64,000 nucleotides of DNA from Pseudonocardiales bacterium (GTDB lineage: Bacteria > Actinomycetota > Actinomycetes > Mycobacteriales > Pseudonocardiaceae), in assembly GCA_019247305.1 (NCBI GenBank), contig JAFAPC010000094.1, positions 1 to 64,000 on the forward strand, in the 5' to 3' direction. The translations under genes and the position numbers were made by a program. Shown here one piece after another: positions 18,562 to 28,428 of this stretch; position 1 is the first letter of the stretch; every line of letters starts with the position of its first letter. Under the pieces are notes generated by a model. It did no database searches. It had not been told where the DNA came from and saw only the letters and a program-made list of their open reading frames with translations.

Positions 18562-19824
18562 GTGGCTCTGGACGACGCGAGTGAACGGCGGCGGGAGATC
18601 GGTCGGCGGGTTGCTCGGTGGCGGGTCCGCCGTGGCCTGACGCGGCGGCGGTTCGCTGAGTTGTGCGAGCGGTCGTTAAGCTGGGTAGACAAGGTGGAGA
18701 GCGGTGAGCGGGGCCTGCTCCGGCTGCCGATGCTCGAACGGGTGGCTGAGGTTCTCCACGTCTCGGTCGAGGACCTGGCTGACACCGCCGAGGTCCGCCA
18801 AGCCGGGCACTGTTTAGATGTCTTTGAGATTTCCGCTATTCGGTCTGCCGTGCAGTCTTATCAGGCCATCAGTCGGGTGTTCGTGCCCTCGTCCACTGAG
18901 CTCACGGAGCCTCCGGATCTTGACCGGCTCGCTCAGCAGGTCACCTACACTTTTACCGTTTTTCAGAATGCCCATTGGCCCTTGCTCGGCCAGACGTTGC
19001 CGCGTCTGCTCACCACCGCTCAGACGGCCGTCGCCGCTTACCCCGGCACGGATGATCAGGCGCGACGTGCTCGCTCGCTGCTGTCGCAGGCATACCAGGT
19101 GACCGCCTCCACGCTCATCAAAATCGAAGAATTTGATCTTGCATGGTTGGCTGCTGAGCGGGGTTTTGTGCTTGCTGAGGAGACCGGCGACAGTTTGCTG
19201 ATCAGTTCTGCAGCACGCCGGGTCGCGGCGGTGCTCATGGAGATGAAGCATTACGATGAGGCACTCGAACTCATGCGGGCCAACATTGACCGTCTGGAGC
19301 CAGAACGCGGCGACGGCTCACCGGCGTACCTGTCGGTTTACGGGATGCTGTTCCTCAGAGGAGCGGAGATCGCTTCTCATGCCCGCAAGCCTTCGGTAGC
19401 TCGTGATTTGCTGGATGAAGGCGACAGTGTCGCTCGCCAGCTTGGTTACGATGGGAACGAACACTTTACCGCTTTCGGCCTGACCAATGTTCGCTTGCAT
19501 GAGGTCGGGATTCTGCTCAACCTTGGTGACGGTGCCCGCGCCCTCAACGCCGCCCGTCGAGTCATACCCGATGATCTCAGTCGCTTACCCAAGGAACGGC
19601 GGGCCAGTTACTATCTCGCCGTAGCACGAGGTCACAGCCTCACCGGTCAGTCTGATGACGCCGTCGACGCATTGCTCACGGCCGAGAGCCTGTTTCCGGA
19701 CGAGATACGCTGCCGCCCTTACGCCATCAACATCGTCAATGGTCTCCGGCGTAGTGCTTCGGGTACCCGCTCGCAAGAGTTGGAACAGCTCGCCGCCCGA
19801 GCTGGCCTCACGGATGAGGACTGA
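18562..19824 (+). CDS. XRE-family HTH regulator with TPR-like C terminus (copy 2, paralog of 9608-10855)
   Basis: Near-identical HTH and colinear similarity across full length with 9608-10855. Confidence 0.85.
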   Translation: MALDDASERRREIGRRVARWRVRRGLTRRRFAELCERSLSWVDKVESGERGLLRLPMLERVAEVLHVSVEDLADTAEVRQAGHCLDVFEISAIRSAVQSYQAISRVFVPSSTELTEPPDLDRLAQQVTYTFTVFQNAHWPLLGQTLPRLLTTAQTAVAAYPGTDDQARRARSLLSQAYQVTASTLIKIEEFDLAWLAAERGFVLAEETGDSLLISSAARRVAAVLMEMKHYDEALELMRANIDRLEPERGDGSPAYLSVYGMLFLRGAEIASHARKPSVARDLLDEGDSVARQLGYDGNEHFTAFGLTNVRLHEVGILLNLGDGARALNAARRVIPDDLSRLPKERRASYYLAVARGHSLTGQSDDAVDALLTAESLFPDEIRCRPYAINIVNGLRRSASGTRSQELEQLAARAGLTDED

Positions 19825-19877
19825 GCCGACAGCGCTTAACATGACGATCCTGCCCACTCTGCGCGGTGCGAGCCTGA

Positions 19878-20411
19878 TCAGCTTAACCCAGCCGCCGCCA
19901 GCACCTGCAGGATCGCCACGTTGTCGCGCTCGGCTGCGGTGGCGACTGCCCCGATCAGCGGGAACAGCGCTTTAGCCAGCAGCAGCGTGTCCGAAAACAT
20001 CGGCAAGGCGTCAAGCTTATCCACCTGGTACCAGCTGAACGGGTGGACCGGCTCGCTGACGGGTATCGGTGAGTTCGCGATCGCCATGTATTGGTGGTCG
20101 ATGTGAACATGTGGTTCGCCCAGATGGTTGTCAGCGGGCACCACCATCTCAGTGATCCACCACGGCGGTGGCACCGGCGGGTGCGGAGACCCCGCCGGCA
20201 GTGTCGCGGACGGACCCGCCAGCAACCGCACCCGCAGCCCAGATTCCTCCGTGGCCTCGCGCACGGCGGCCTCGGCTGGCGTCTCGTCGGGCTCGACGTG
20301 CCCACCCACGACCATATGCCGCCGCAACCGCGGATGCTCGATCAAACCCAATCGCCACCCCTCAGCGAACTCACAAAAGACAAAAGTCGAGGCTGTAGCG
20401 TGTTTGATCAT
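19878..20411 (-). CDS. NUDIX hydrolase
   Basis: GGHVEPDETPAEAAVREATEESGLRVRLL. Confidence 0.85.
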   Translation of the reverse strand: MIKHATASTFVFCEFAEGWRLGLIEHPRLRRHMVVGGHVEPDETPAEAAVREATEESGLRVRLLAGPSATLPAGSPHPPVPPPWWITEMVVPADNHLGEPHVHIDHQYMAIANSPIPVSEPVHPFSWYQVDKLDALPMFSDTLLLAKALFPLIGAVATAAERDNVAILQVLAAAGLS

Positions 20412-20657
20412 AATTACGCTCCGTGGTCGTCGCGGTACTGTCCGTCAGGGAGCCTGCCAGACCACTGAACACCGCCCTGAGCCGCCCGTTCACACCACGC
20501 CGCGTCTTCGCTCTTTTCGCCGCTGGGCGGCCCGATCGACCAGGGGAGACTCCAGCTGTCGCAGATCAGGTGCGGCGTGCTGGTCCAGTCACCCTGACAG
20601 CGGCCCAGGGCGTGGTCGCACGGTTCCGCGGAACCGCGCCCACGCACGAGGGCACCA

Positions 20658-20850
20658 TCACGGGCATGGCGGACGATAGGGCAGATCCGACGACACGTAC
20701 TGCGCCCACGTCGCCGAGGCGAGGGTGTTCGCGGTAGTAGCGCAGATCCGCTGGATCGCCTGGTCGACGTCCATCCCCCATAGCCGTACGGTCCGGTCGT
20801 CGCTGCCGGTGGCCAGGATATGTCCATTGGGGCTGAACGCCACTGAAGAT
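20658..20850 (-). pseudogene. WD40 C-terminal remnant paralogous to the tail of 10933-13881
   Basis: SSVAFSPNGHILATGSDDRTVRLWGMDVDQAIQRICATTANTLASATWAQYVSSDLPYRPPCP* vs ..ASGSDDRTVRMWGMNVEQAIQRICATTANTLTPAKWKQDVPPDLPYHPPCP*. Confidence 0.85.
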
Positions 20851-20981
20851 CCCGGATCATGAGCCCCTAGCGGCAGGCAGACCTGCCCTGCGCACCCCAG
20901 CCCCGGATGATCAGGGTCGTGAGAAGCGGGGTGGCAGCGTCGGCCGAACGAGGTAAGGATGTCGGGCCGGGCGGCTAGGGT

Positions 20982-21323
20982 GTGCGCATGGTCTCTCCCA
21001 CCGCACTCCCGAACCCCGCGCCGGTGCCCCCACCGCCGGAACCGCAGGCCATCCGCGCGTGCCTGACGCCTGATGTCGCCACCGAGTTCGACCGCGAGTG
21101 GGAGATCGTGCTGGAGCGCGCGAAGCAGGCCAAAGACCTCGCCCCGGTCCATGACCTGCTGCACAAGTGGCGGCACTTCGCGTACTCGGAGCTTAGAGAA
21201 CCCGGCACCTACTTCCGTATGCTGGCCACCGCTGCGCACACGCTAGCGACCGGCAAAGCCCCGGCCGGCAGTGTCTCGGCTAAGGACATCCAGGCGCTGA
21301 TCGACCGGCGGCTGGGCCGGTAA
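20982..21323 (+). CDS. DUF6247-like protein, probable antitoxin
   Basis: ACLTPDVATEFDREWEIVLERAKQAKDLAPVHDLLHKWRHFAYSELREPGTYFRML; adjacent to RelE-like ORF. Confidence 0.65.
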   Translation: MRMVSPTALPNPAPVPPPPEPQAIRACLTPDVATEFDREWEIVLERAKQAKDLAPVHDLLHKWRHFAYSELREPGTYFRMLATAAHTLATGKAPAGSVSAKDIQALIDRRLGR

Positions 21324-21578
21324 GTGTACCGCGTTATCACCTACCCCGAGGCTGCTGAGCAGATCGCTGCGCTTCCCACCGAGGCGCTGGATGGCTACGC
21401 CGAAGTCCTCGATGCGCTGGGGCGACAGCCGTGGAGCGGTCGGCCGCAGCACGAGGACAACCCGGAGGGCGCTGTGCGGCGGTGGGTATTGGGGCCGGGT
21501 GGCGCCGGGCAGGTGGTATATCTGGTGCTCGAGGGTCAGCGCGAGGTTCACGTGATTCTCGTGCAGTGGTGGGGCTGA
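21324..21578 (+). CDS. RelE/ParE-like toxin candidate
   Basis: VYRVITYPEAAEQIAALPTEALDGYAEVLDAL...VVYLVLEGQREVHVILVQWWG, directly follows 20982-21323. Confidence 0.65.
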   Translation: MYRVITYPEAAEQIAALPTEALDGYAEVLDALGRQPWSGRPQHEDNPEGAVRRWVLGPGGAGQVVYLVLEGQREVHVILVQWWG

Positions 21579-21727
21579 CCGGGCGCACCTGGATGATCAA
21601 GGCCGTGGGGAGCAGGCTGCCGATGGTCAGCGACGGTGCTGAGAGCTGCGGCTGATCACAATGGGGCCAGGCTGCGGCCCGTACACTCAGATGAACGGCA
21701 GGGCGGGATCACGGCGAAGGAGCGGAA

Positions 21728-23023
21728 TTGGCCAGGCGGGCGGGCTCCAGCGGCACCGATGCGGACGTGATCGTGGTGGGAGCCGGGCCGGCGGGCTCGA
21801 CGGCTGCGGCGTACCTGGCCCGGGCCGGGCTGGACGTCCTACTGCTGGAGAAGTCCACCTTCCCCCGGGAGAAGGTGTGCGGGGACGGGCTGACCCCGCG
21901 GGGCATCAAGCAGCTGATCGACCTGGGCATCGATACCAGCACCGAGGCCGGCTGGGTGCACAACCGAGGCCTGCGGATGGTCGGCGGGGGGGTGGCGGTC
22001 GAGCTGCCCTGGCCCGAGCTGGCCAGCTTCCCGTCCTACGGCGCAGTCCGCCCACGGCGGGACTTCGACGAGATGCTGGCGCGCCACGCCGAGCGGGCCG
22101 GGGCCCGGCTGCACGAGCTCAGCACGGTCACCGAGGCGATCACCGATGAGCGCACCGGGCGGGTCGTCGGCGTGCGGGGGCGCCAAGGGCCGGACAAGGC
22201 GCCGATGGCCTACCGCGCCCCGCTCACGCTGGCCTGCGACGGGGTCAGCGCCCGGCTCGCGCTCAGCCTGGGGATAGACAAGCGGGCGGACCGGCCGATG
22301 GGCGTCGCGGTGCGCCGCTACTACACCAGCCCGCGCACCCATGACGACTTCTTGGAAAGCCACCTCGAGCTCTGGGACCACACCGCCGGGCCGCAGCCCA
22401 GGCTGTTGCCCGGCTACGGCTGGATCTTCGGGATGGGCGACGGGACGTCCAACGTCGGCCTGGGAACCGTGTCGGCGTCCTGGGCGTACGGCAAGACCGA
22501 CTACCGGGCGCTGCTGCGGTCCTGGTTGGAGAGCACCCCGCAGGAGTGGGGGTTTCACGAGGGCAACGCGATCGGCAAGATCGCCGGAGCGGCCCTGCCG
22601 ATGGGCTTCAACCGCACCCCGCACTACCGGGACGGCCTGCTGCTGGTGGGAGACGCCGGTGGGATGGTCAATCCGTTCAACGGCGAGGGCATCGCCTACG
22701 CCATGCAGTCCGCCCAGCTTGCCGCGGAGTGCACGATCCAGGCGCTGGCCCGGGCCGAGGACTCGGGCCGGGAGCGCGCGCTGCGGCGCTACCCGGCCGC
22801 GCTCCGCGAGGAGCTGGGGGGGTATTTTCGGTTGGGCACCGCGTTCAGCTGGTTGATTAGCCAGCCCGGTGTGATGCGAGCCCTCACGCGGCACGGCCCG
22901 CCGCGCCCGACCCTGCGACGTTTCGTCCTCAAGCTTTTGGCCAACCTCTATGACAGCCGCGATGGCGACACGATGGATCGGGTGATCACGGCGCTGAACC
23001 GGCTGACACCCAGCGGGGGATGA
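21728..23023 (+). CDS. Geranylgeranyl reductase family FAD oxidoreductase
   Basis: DVIVVGAGPAGSTAAAYLARAGLDVLLLEKSTFPREKVCGDGLTPRGIKQL; GDAGGMVNPFNGEGIAYAMQSA. Confidence 0.85.
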   Translation: MARRAGSSGTDADVIVVGAGPAGSTAAAYLARAGLDVLLLEKSTFPREKVCGDGLTPRGIKQLIDLGIDTSTEAGWVHNRGLRMVGGGVAVELPWPELASFPSYGAVRPRRDFDEMLARHAERAGARLHELSTVTEAITDERTGRVVGVRGRQGPDKAPMAYRAPLTLACDGVSARLALSLGIDKRADRPMGVAVRRYYTSPRTHDDFLESHLELWDHTAGPQPRLLPGYGWIFGMGDGTSNVGLGTVSASWAYGKTDYRALLRSWLESTPQEWGFHEGNAIGKIAGAALPMGFNRTPHYRDGLLLVGDAGGMVNPFNGEGIAYAMQSAQLAAECTIQALARAEDSGRERALRRYPAALREELGGYFRLGTAFSWLISQPGVMRALTRHGPPRPTLRRFVLKLLANLYDSRDGDTMDRVITALNRLTPSGG

Positions 23024-23048
23024 GACCCAGACCAACCGGTCACGATAA

Positions 23049-23088
23049 CCCCTGAGTCAGGATAATGCCTGATCGGGGTCGGATTTTT
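23049..23088 (+). terminator. Hairpin plus T-run, candidate intrinsic terminator between the reductase and nuoA
   Basis: cccctgagtcagg-ataatg-cctgatcgggg then tcggattttta. Confidence 0.5.
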
Positions 23089-23171
23089 AGGTTAGCCTCG
23101 AAGCACCGCGTGATCAGCCTGCACGTAGGCTGGACGCGGTACGTTCACGAGGCGGGAAGGAAGGAACGCGA

Positions 23172-23537
23172 GTGCTGCAGTCCTACGTTCCTTTGGTGCT
23201 GATGCTGCTGCTGGCGGCAGGCTTTGCTGTCTTCTCCGTTGTCGCTGCCCCCTACCTGGGGCCGCGCCGGTACAACAGGGCCAAGCTGGATGGCTACGAG
23301 TGCGGGATCGAGCCATCCCCCCAGCCGGTGGCGGGGGCCGGGCGGATGCCGGTCGCCTACTACCTCACCGCGATGCTGTTCATCCTGTTCGACATCGAGA
23401 TGGTGTTCTTGTACCCGTTCGCGGTAGCGGCCGACGCGCTGGGCGTCTTCGGCCTGGTGGAGATCGCCCTGTTCATCGTGACCCTCGGCTTCGCCTACGC
23501 CTACGTGTGGCGACGCGGCGGGCTGGACTGGAACTGA
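23172..23537 (+). CDS. nuoA: NADH-quinone oxidoreductase subunit A
   Basis: [38 protein letters not shown]. Confidence 0.95.
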   Translation: MLQSYVPLVLMLLLAAGFAVFSVVAAPYLGPRRYNRAKLDGYECGIEPSPQPVAGAGRMPVAYYLTAMLFILFDIEMVFLYPFAVAADALGVFGLVEIALFIVTLGFAYAYVWRRGGLDWN

Positions 23538-23539
23538 TC

Positions 23540-24109
23540 ATGGGTCTGGAAGAAAAGCTGCCCAGCGGGATCCTGTTGACCAACGTGGAGAAGCTGGTGA
23601 ACTGGACCCGCAAGTCGTCGCTGTGGCCGGCTACGTTCGGGTTGGCCTGCTGCGCGATCGAGATGATGACCACCGGGGCACCCCGGTATGACTTGGCCCG
23701 ATTCGGGATGGAGGTGTTCCGGGCCTCCCCGCGTCAGGCGGACTTGATGATCGTGGCCGGTCGGGTGAGCAACAAGATGGCCCCGGTGCTGCGCCAAATC
23801 TATGACCAGATGCCCGAGCCGCGCTGGGTGCTCGCGATGGGTGTGTGTGCCTCCAGCGGAGGAATGTTCAACAACTACGCGATCGTGCAGGGCGTGGACC
23901 ACATCGTTCCGGTGGACATGTACCTGCCCGGTTGCCCGCCCCGTCCGGAGATGCTCATCGACGCGATCCTCAAACTGCACGCCAAGATCATGGATGAGCC
24001 GCTGGGACCTAAGCGAGCCGCGCTGAAAGCCGAACGAGGCGAGCACACTGAGCTGGTGCCCTCGTCAGTGCGCTACGCGCCCAAGGGCTCTGGGGCGCGG
24101 AAGCCGTGA
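23540..24109 (+). CDS. nuoB: NADH-quinone oxidoreductase subunit B
   Basis: [24 protein letters not shown]-like [27 protein letters not shown]. Confidence 0.95.
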   Translation: MGLEEKLPSGILLTNVEKLVNWTRKSSLWPATFGLACCAIEMMTTGAPRYDLARFGMEVFRASPRQADLMIVAGRVSNKMAPVLRQIYDQMPEPRWVLAMGVCASSGGMFNNYAIVQGVDHIVPVDMYLPGCPPRPEMLIDAILKLHAKIMDEPLGPKRAALKAERGEHTELVPSSVRYAPKGSGARKP

Positions 24110-24870
24110 GCGACGTGGCGACTCAGGACACCAGCAAGGATCTCGCCTCCGGGCAGCCCAGTTCCGCCGAGCTGAACCCAGCTGAGCAGGCCGAGCACGC
24201 CGGTCGCGGCGGGGTGGTGGCCGGCCGTGCCCGGCAGGGCATGTTCGGCGTCCGCGACTCCGGAGACACCTCCGGGTACGGCGGGGTGCGGCTGCCGGCG
24301 TATGCACCGGCCCCGGCGCAGCGGCCTTATGGCGGGTGGTTCGACGAGTTCACCGACGAGCTGCTGGCCGCGATGGTCGAGCGGAGCGTGCCCGCCGCGG
24401 CCATCCAGCAGGTCACCGTGGACCGCGGGGAGATCACCTACTACGTCCGCCGGGAGCATCTGGTGGCGCTGTGCCGCACCCTGCGAGACGACCCGGCGCT
24501 GCGCTTCGAGTTGTGCAGCTCAGTGTCTGGCGTGGACTACGGCCCTGAGGTCGCGCAGCGGCTGCACGCCGTCTATCACCTCACCTCGATGACCTACCGG
24601 CGCCGGATCCGGCTTGAGGTTGCCGTGGACGTCGAGGACGCCCACGTGCCCAGCGTGATCGAGGTCTACCCGACCGCGGACTGGCAGGAGCGGGAGACCT
24701 GGGACATGTTCGGCATTGTCTTCGACGGCCACCCGGCGCTCACCCGCATCCTCATGCCCGATGACTGGGACGGCCACCCGCAGCGCAAGGACTATCCACT
24801 CGGCGGGATCCCGGTGGAATACAAGGGCGCCGAGATCCCGCCGCCGGACCAGCGGAGGGCCTACTCCTGA
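24106..24870 (+). CDS. nuoC: NADH-quinone oxidoreductase subunit C
   Basis: [47 protein letters not shown]. Confidence 0.95.
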   Translation: MSDVATQDTSKDLASGQPSSAELNPAEQAEHAGRGGVVAGRARQGMFGVRDSGDTSGYGGVRLPAYAPAPAQRPYGGWFDEFTDELLAAMVERSVPAAAIQQVTVDRGEITYYVRREHLVALCRTLRDDPALRFELCSSVSGVDYGPEVAQRLHAVYHLTSMTYRRRIRLEVAVDVEDAHVPSVIEVYPTADWQERETWDMFGIVFDGHPALTRILMPDDWDGHPQRKDYPLGGIPVEYKGAEIPPPDQRRAYS

Positions 24871-26321
24871 TGGCTCCGCACCAGCACACCGAGCACCAGC
24901 ACACCGAGCACCAGCACACCGAGCAAGCGCACACTGGGCGAGCGCAGAGCCGGACCGAGCCCGCCCACACCGTCGCCAGCGGAACAACCGACACCGTCAG
25001 TGACACCGGCCCGGACCCCTACGCCGCCACGGCCCGGGAGACCACCGAAGGTCGGGTGTACACGGTCACCGGCGGCGACTGGGACAGCCTGCTGGAGGAC
25101 TGGCGCCACGACGAGCGCATCGTCGTCAACATGGGGCCGCAGCATCCCTCCACGCACGGCGTGTTGCGGTTGGTCCTGGAGCTGGAGGGGGAAGTCGTCA
25201 CCCAGGCCCGCTCGGTGATCGGCTACCTGCACACCGGGATTGAGAAGAACTGCGAGTACCGCACCTGGACCCAGGGCGTGACCTTCGTCACGCGCGCGGA
25301 CTACCTCGCGCCGCTGTTCAACGAGGCCGCCTACTGCCTGGCCACCGAGAAGCTGCTGGGGATCACCGCGCCGCGGCGCGCGCAGGTGATCCGGGTGCTG
25401 CTCATGGAGCTCAACCGGGTCGGCTCGCACCTGGTGGCCATCGCCACCGGCGGGATGGAGCTCGGCGCGCTCACCGGGATGACCGCCGGGTTCCGTGAGC
25501 GCGAGGAGGTCCTGCACCTGCTGGAGTTCCTCACCGGCCTGCGGATGAACCACGCGTTCATCCGGCCCGGCGGCGTCGCCCAGGACCTGCCCGAGGGCTA
25601 CGACACCAAGGTTCGGGACTTCCTGAAGGTGATGAATTCCCGGCTGGGCGACTACGACCGGTTACTCACCGGCCAGCCGATCTGGAAGCAGCGGCTGCAG
25701 AACGTGGGCTACCTGCCGCTGGATGGGTGCCTGCAGCTGGGCATCACCGGCCCGATCCTGCGCTGCGCCGGCCTGGAGTGGGACCTGCGCAAGGTCGAGC
25801 CCTACTGCGGCTACGAGGAGTACGAGTTCGAGGTCCCCATCTCCACCGACGCCGACTGCTACGCCCGCTACCTGCTGCGCGTTGAGGAGATCCACCAGTC
25901 ACTCAAGATCGTGACCCAGTGCCTGGACAAGCTGGAGCCCGGCCCGGTGATGGTGGCCGACCCCAAGATCGCGTGGCCGGCCCAGCTGTCCATCGCCTCC
26001 GACGGGATGGGCAACTCCCTCGCGCACGTCCGTAAGATCATGGGACAGTCCATGGAGGCGCTGATCCACCACTTCAAGCTGGTCACCGAGGGGTTCGCGG
26101 TGCCACCGGGCCAGGCCTACTCGGTCGTGGAGTCCCCCCGCGGTGAGCTGGGGTACCACCTGGTCTCCGACGGCGGCACCCGGCCGCTACGGGTGCACGT
26201 GCGGGACCCCAGCTTCGTCAACCTGCAGTCCCTGCCGGCGATGTGCGAAGGCGGGCTGATCGCCGACGTCATCGCCGCGGTGGCCTCGATCGATCCGGTG
26301 ATGGGAGGGGTGGACCGGTGA
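24870..26321 (+). CDS. nuoD: NADH-quinone oxidoreductase subunit D with His-rich N-terminal extension
   Basis: [23 protein letters not shown] terminus [23 protein letters not shown]. Confidence 0.95.
   Translation: MAPHQHTEHQHTEHQHTEQAHTGRAQSRTEPAHTVASGTTDTVSDTGPDPYAATARETTEGRVYTVTGGDWDSLLEDWRHDERIVVNMGPQHPSTHGVLRLVLELEGEVVTQARSVIGYLHTGIEKNCEYRTWTQGVTFVTRADYLAPLFNEAAYCLATEKLLGITAPRRAQVIRVLLMELNRVGSHLVAIATGGMELGALTGMTAGFREREEVLHLLEFLTGLRMNHAFIRPGGVAQDLPEGYDTKVRDFLKVMNSRLGDYDRLLTGQPIWKQRLQNVGYLPLDGCLQLGITGPILRCAGLEWDLRKVEPYCGYEEYEFEVPISTDADCYARYLLRVEEIHQSLKIVTQCLDKLEPGPVMVADPKIAWPAQLSIASDGMGNSLAHVRKIMGQSMEALIHHFKLVTEGFAVPPGQAYSVVESPRGELGYHLVSDGGTRPLRVHVRDPSFVNLQSLPAMCEGGLIADVIAAVASIDPVMGGVDR
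24879..24923 (+). repeat. 15-bp tandem repeat x3 (caccagcacaccgag) at the 5' end of nuoD
   Basis: Three exact consecutive copies by direct reading. Confidence 0.9.
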
Positions 26322-27061
26322 GTGCCGCCACGAACTCGGAGGCCGACGCCAGCGTGTTCGACGAGCTGACCTGGCAGCAGGCGCAGGAGATCATCGCGCG
26401 GTATCCGCAGCCCCGATCGGCGCTGCTGCCTCTGCTGCACCTGGTGCAGAGCGTGCAGGGGTACGTCAGCCAGGAGGGCATCGCGTTCTGTGCGCAGCTG
26501 CTGGAGATCACCACCGCCGAAGTGAGCGCGGTGGTCACCTTCTACACCATGTACAAGCGCACCCCCGGGGGTGAGCACCTAGTCAGTGTGTGCACCAACA
26601 CGCTGTGCGCGGTGTTAGGCGGCGAGGAGATCTACACTCGGCTGTGCGAGCGGCTCGGAGTCGGCCATGAGGAGACCGCGGGAGCGCCGGGCTCGCCCGG
26701 CTCGGTCACCTTGGAGCACGCCGAATGCCTGGCCGCCTGCGACCTGGCCCCGGTGCTGCAGGTGAACTACGAGTTCTACGACAACCAGACCCCGGAGTCC
26801 GCCGTGGCGTTGGTGGACGCGCTGCGCCGCGGGGAGCGGCCCGCGCCGACCCGCGGTGCGCCGCTGACCGACTGGCGCCACGCCGAGCTGCAGCTGGCCG
26901 GTTTTTTCGGGGAACCCTCCCAGCTGCGCGAGGCGGTGGATGGGCCCTCGGCGGCGCCGGAGACGCTGGCCGGCAACCGGCTCGCCGAGCAGAAGGGCTG
27001 GCAGGCTCCGGCGATGCCGGAGCAGGCCCCGCCGCTACCGACCGTTGCCGAGAAGAAGTGA
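26318..27061 (+). CDS. nuoE: NADH-quinone oxidoreductase subunit E
   Basis: [50 protein letters not shown] start at 26318. Confidence 0.9.
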   Translation: MSAATNSEADASVFDELTWQQAQEIIARYPQPRSALLPLLHLVQSVQGYVSQEGIAFCAQLLEITTAEVSAVVTFYTMYKRTPGGEHLVSVCTNTLCAVLGGEEIYTRLCERLGVGHEETAGAPGSPGSVTLEHAECLAACDLAPVLQVNYEFYDNQTPESAVALVDALRRGERPAPTRGAPLTDWRHAELQLAGFFGEPSQLREAVDGPSAAPETLAGNRLAEQKGWQAPAMPEQAPPLPTVAEKK

Positions 27062-27090
27062 CCAATGCCGATGTGCGAGCAGGAGGAGCG

Positions 27091-28428
27091 GTGACCGAGC
27101 GGACGCTCACGCCGGTGGTAACCGGACGCTGGGGCTCGCCCACGTCGTGGACTCTCGACACCTACACCCAGCTTGAGGGCTACACCGCGCTGCGCACCGC
27201 GCTGGCCGCCGATCCCGATCAGCTGATCCAGCTGGTCAAGGACTCGGGCCTGCGGGGACGGGGCGGAGCCGGCTTTCCCGCCGGCCTGAAGTGGAGCTTC
27301 ATCCCGCAGCCCAAACCGGGCGAGCAGGCTACCGGGGCGGCGGCCAAACCCAAGTACCTGGTAGTCAACGCGGACGAGGGCGAGCCGGGCACCTGTAAGG
27401 ACGTGCCGCTGATGATGGCCGACCCGCACTCGCTGATCGAAGGCTGCATCATCACCAGCTACGCGATCCGGGCGCATGAGTGCTACATCTACGTCCGCGG
27501 TGAGATGCTGCACTGCAACCGCCGGCTGCACCAGGCCGTCGCCGAGGCCTACCAGGCCGGTTACCTGGGCAAAGACATTCTCGGCTCCGGGTTCGACCTC
27601 GATGTCATCATTCACGCCGGCGCGGGCGCCTACATCTGCGGGGAGGAGACCGCGCTGCTCGACTCGCTGGAGGGCCGGCGTGGCCAGCCCCGGCTCAAGC
27701 CGCCGTTCCCGGCCACCTCCGGGCTCTACGCCGCACCCACCGTGGTGAACAACGTCGAGACCATCTGCAGTGTGCCCTACATCGTCAACGGCGGGTCGGA
27801 CTGGTTCCGCCAGATGGGTACCGAAAAATCCCCCGGCCCGAAGATTTATTCGATCTCCGGGCACGTGCAGCGGCCGGGGCAGTACGAGGCCGGCCTGGGC
27901 ATCACGCTGCGCGAGTTGCTGGACATGGCCGGGGGGATGAAGGGCGGGGAGCTGAAGTTCTGGACGCCAGGCGGGTCGTCCACCCCGCTGCTGACCGCCG
28001 AGCACCTGGACATCCCGCTGGACTTCGAGGGTGCCGCGGCGGCCGGCTCCATGCTGGGCACCACCGCGATCATGGTCTTCAACACGAGCGTGAGCGTGCC
28101 GTGGGCGGTGATGAAATGGACCGAGTTCTATGAGCACGAGTCCTGCGGTAAGTGCACGCCGTGCCGGGAGGGCGTCTACTGGCTGGCCCAGATCCTGCAG
28201 CGAATGCTGCGCCGGGAGGGCACCCCAACCGATGTGGAGACGATGCTGGACGTCTGCGACAACATCCTGGGCCGGTCGTTCTGCGCGCTCGGGGACGGCG
28301 CAGCCAGCCCCATCATGAGTGGCATCAAGTACTTCCGGCAGGAGTTCCTGGACCTGTGCGCCGAACAACCCGACCAACCCGGCCTCGGCAGCCAGGGCAG
28401 GTTGACGTTAGTGGAGTCGCACCGATGA
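27091..28428 (+). CDS. nuoF: NADH-quinone oxidoreductase subunit F
   Basis: [44 protein letters not shown]. Confidence 0.95.
   Translation: MTERTLTPVVTGRWGSPTSWTLDTYTQLEGYTALRTALAADPDQLIQLVKDSGLRGRGGAGFPAGLKWSFIPQPKPGEQATGAAAKPKYLVVNADEGEPGTCKDVPLMMADPHSLIEGCIITSYAIRAHECYIYVRGEMLHCNRRLHQAVAEAYQAGYLGKDILGSGFDLDVIIHAGAGAYICGEETALLDSLEGRRGQPRLKPPFPATSGLYAAPTVVNNVETICSVPYIVNGGSDWFRQMGTEKSPGPKIYSISGHVQRPGQYEAGLGITLRELLDMAGGMKGGELKFWTPGGSSTPLLTAEHLDIPLDFEGAAAAGSMLGTTAIMVFNTSVSVPWAVMKWTEFYEHESCGKCTPCREGVYWLAQILQRMLRREGTPTDVETMLDVCDNILGRSFCALGDGAASPIMSGIKYFRQEFLDLCAEQPDQPGLGSQGRLTLVESHR

Noticed and set aside
26776-28377. 533-aa minus-strand ORF opposite nuoF
   Set aside because: Antisense shadow of a highly conserved gene.
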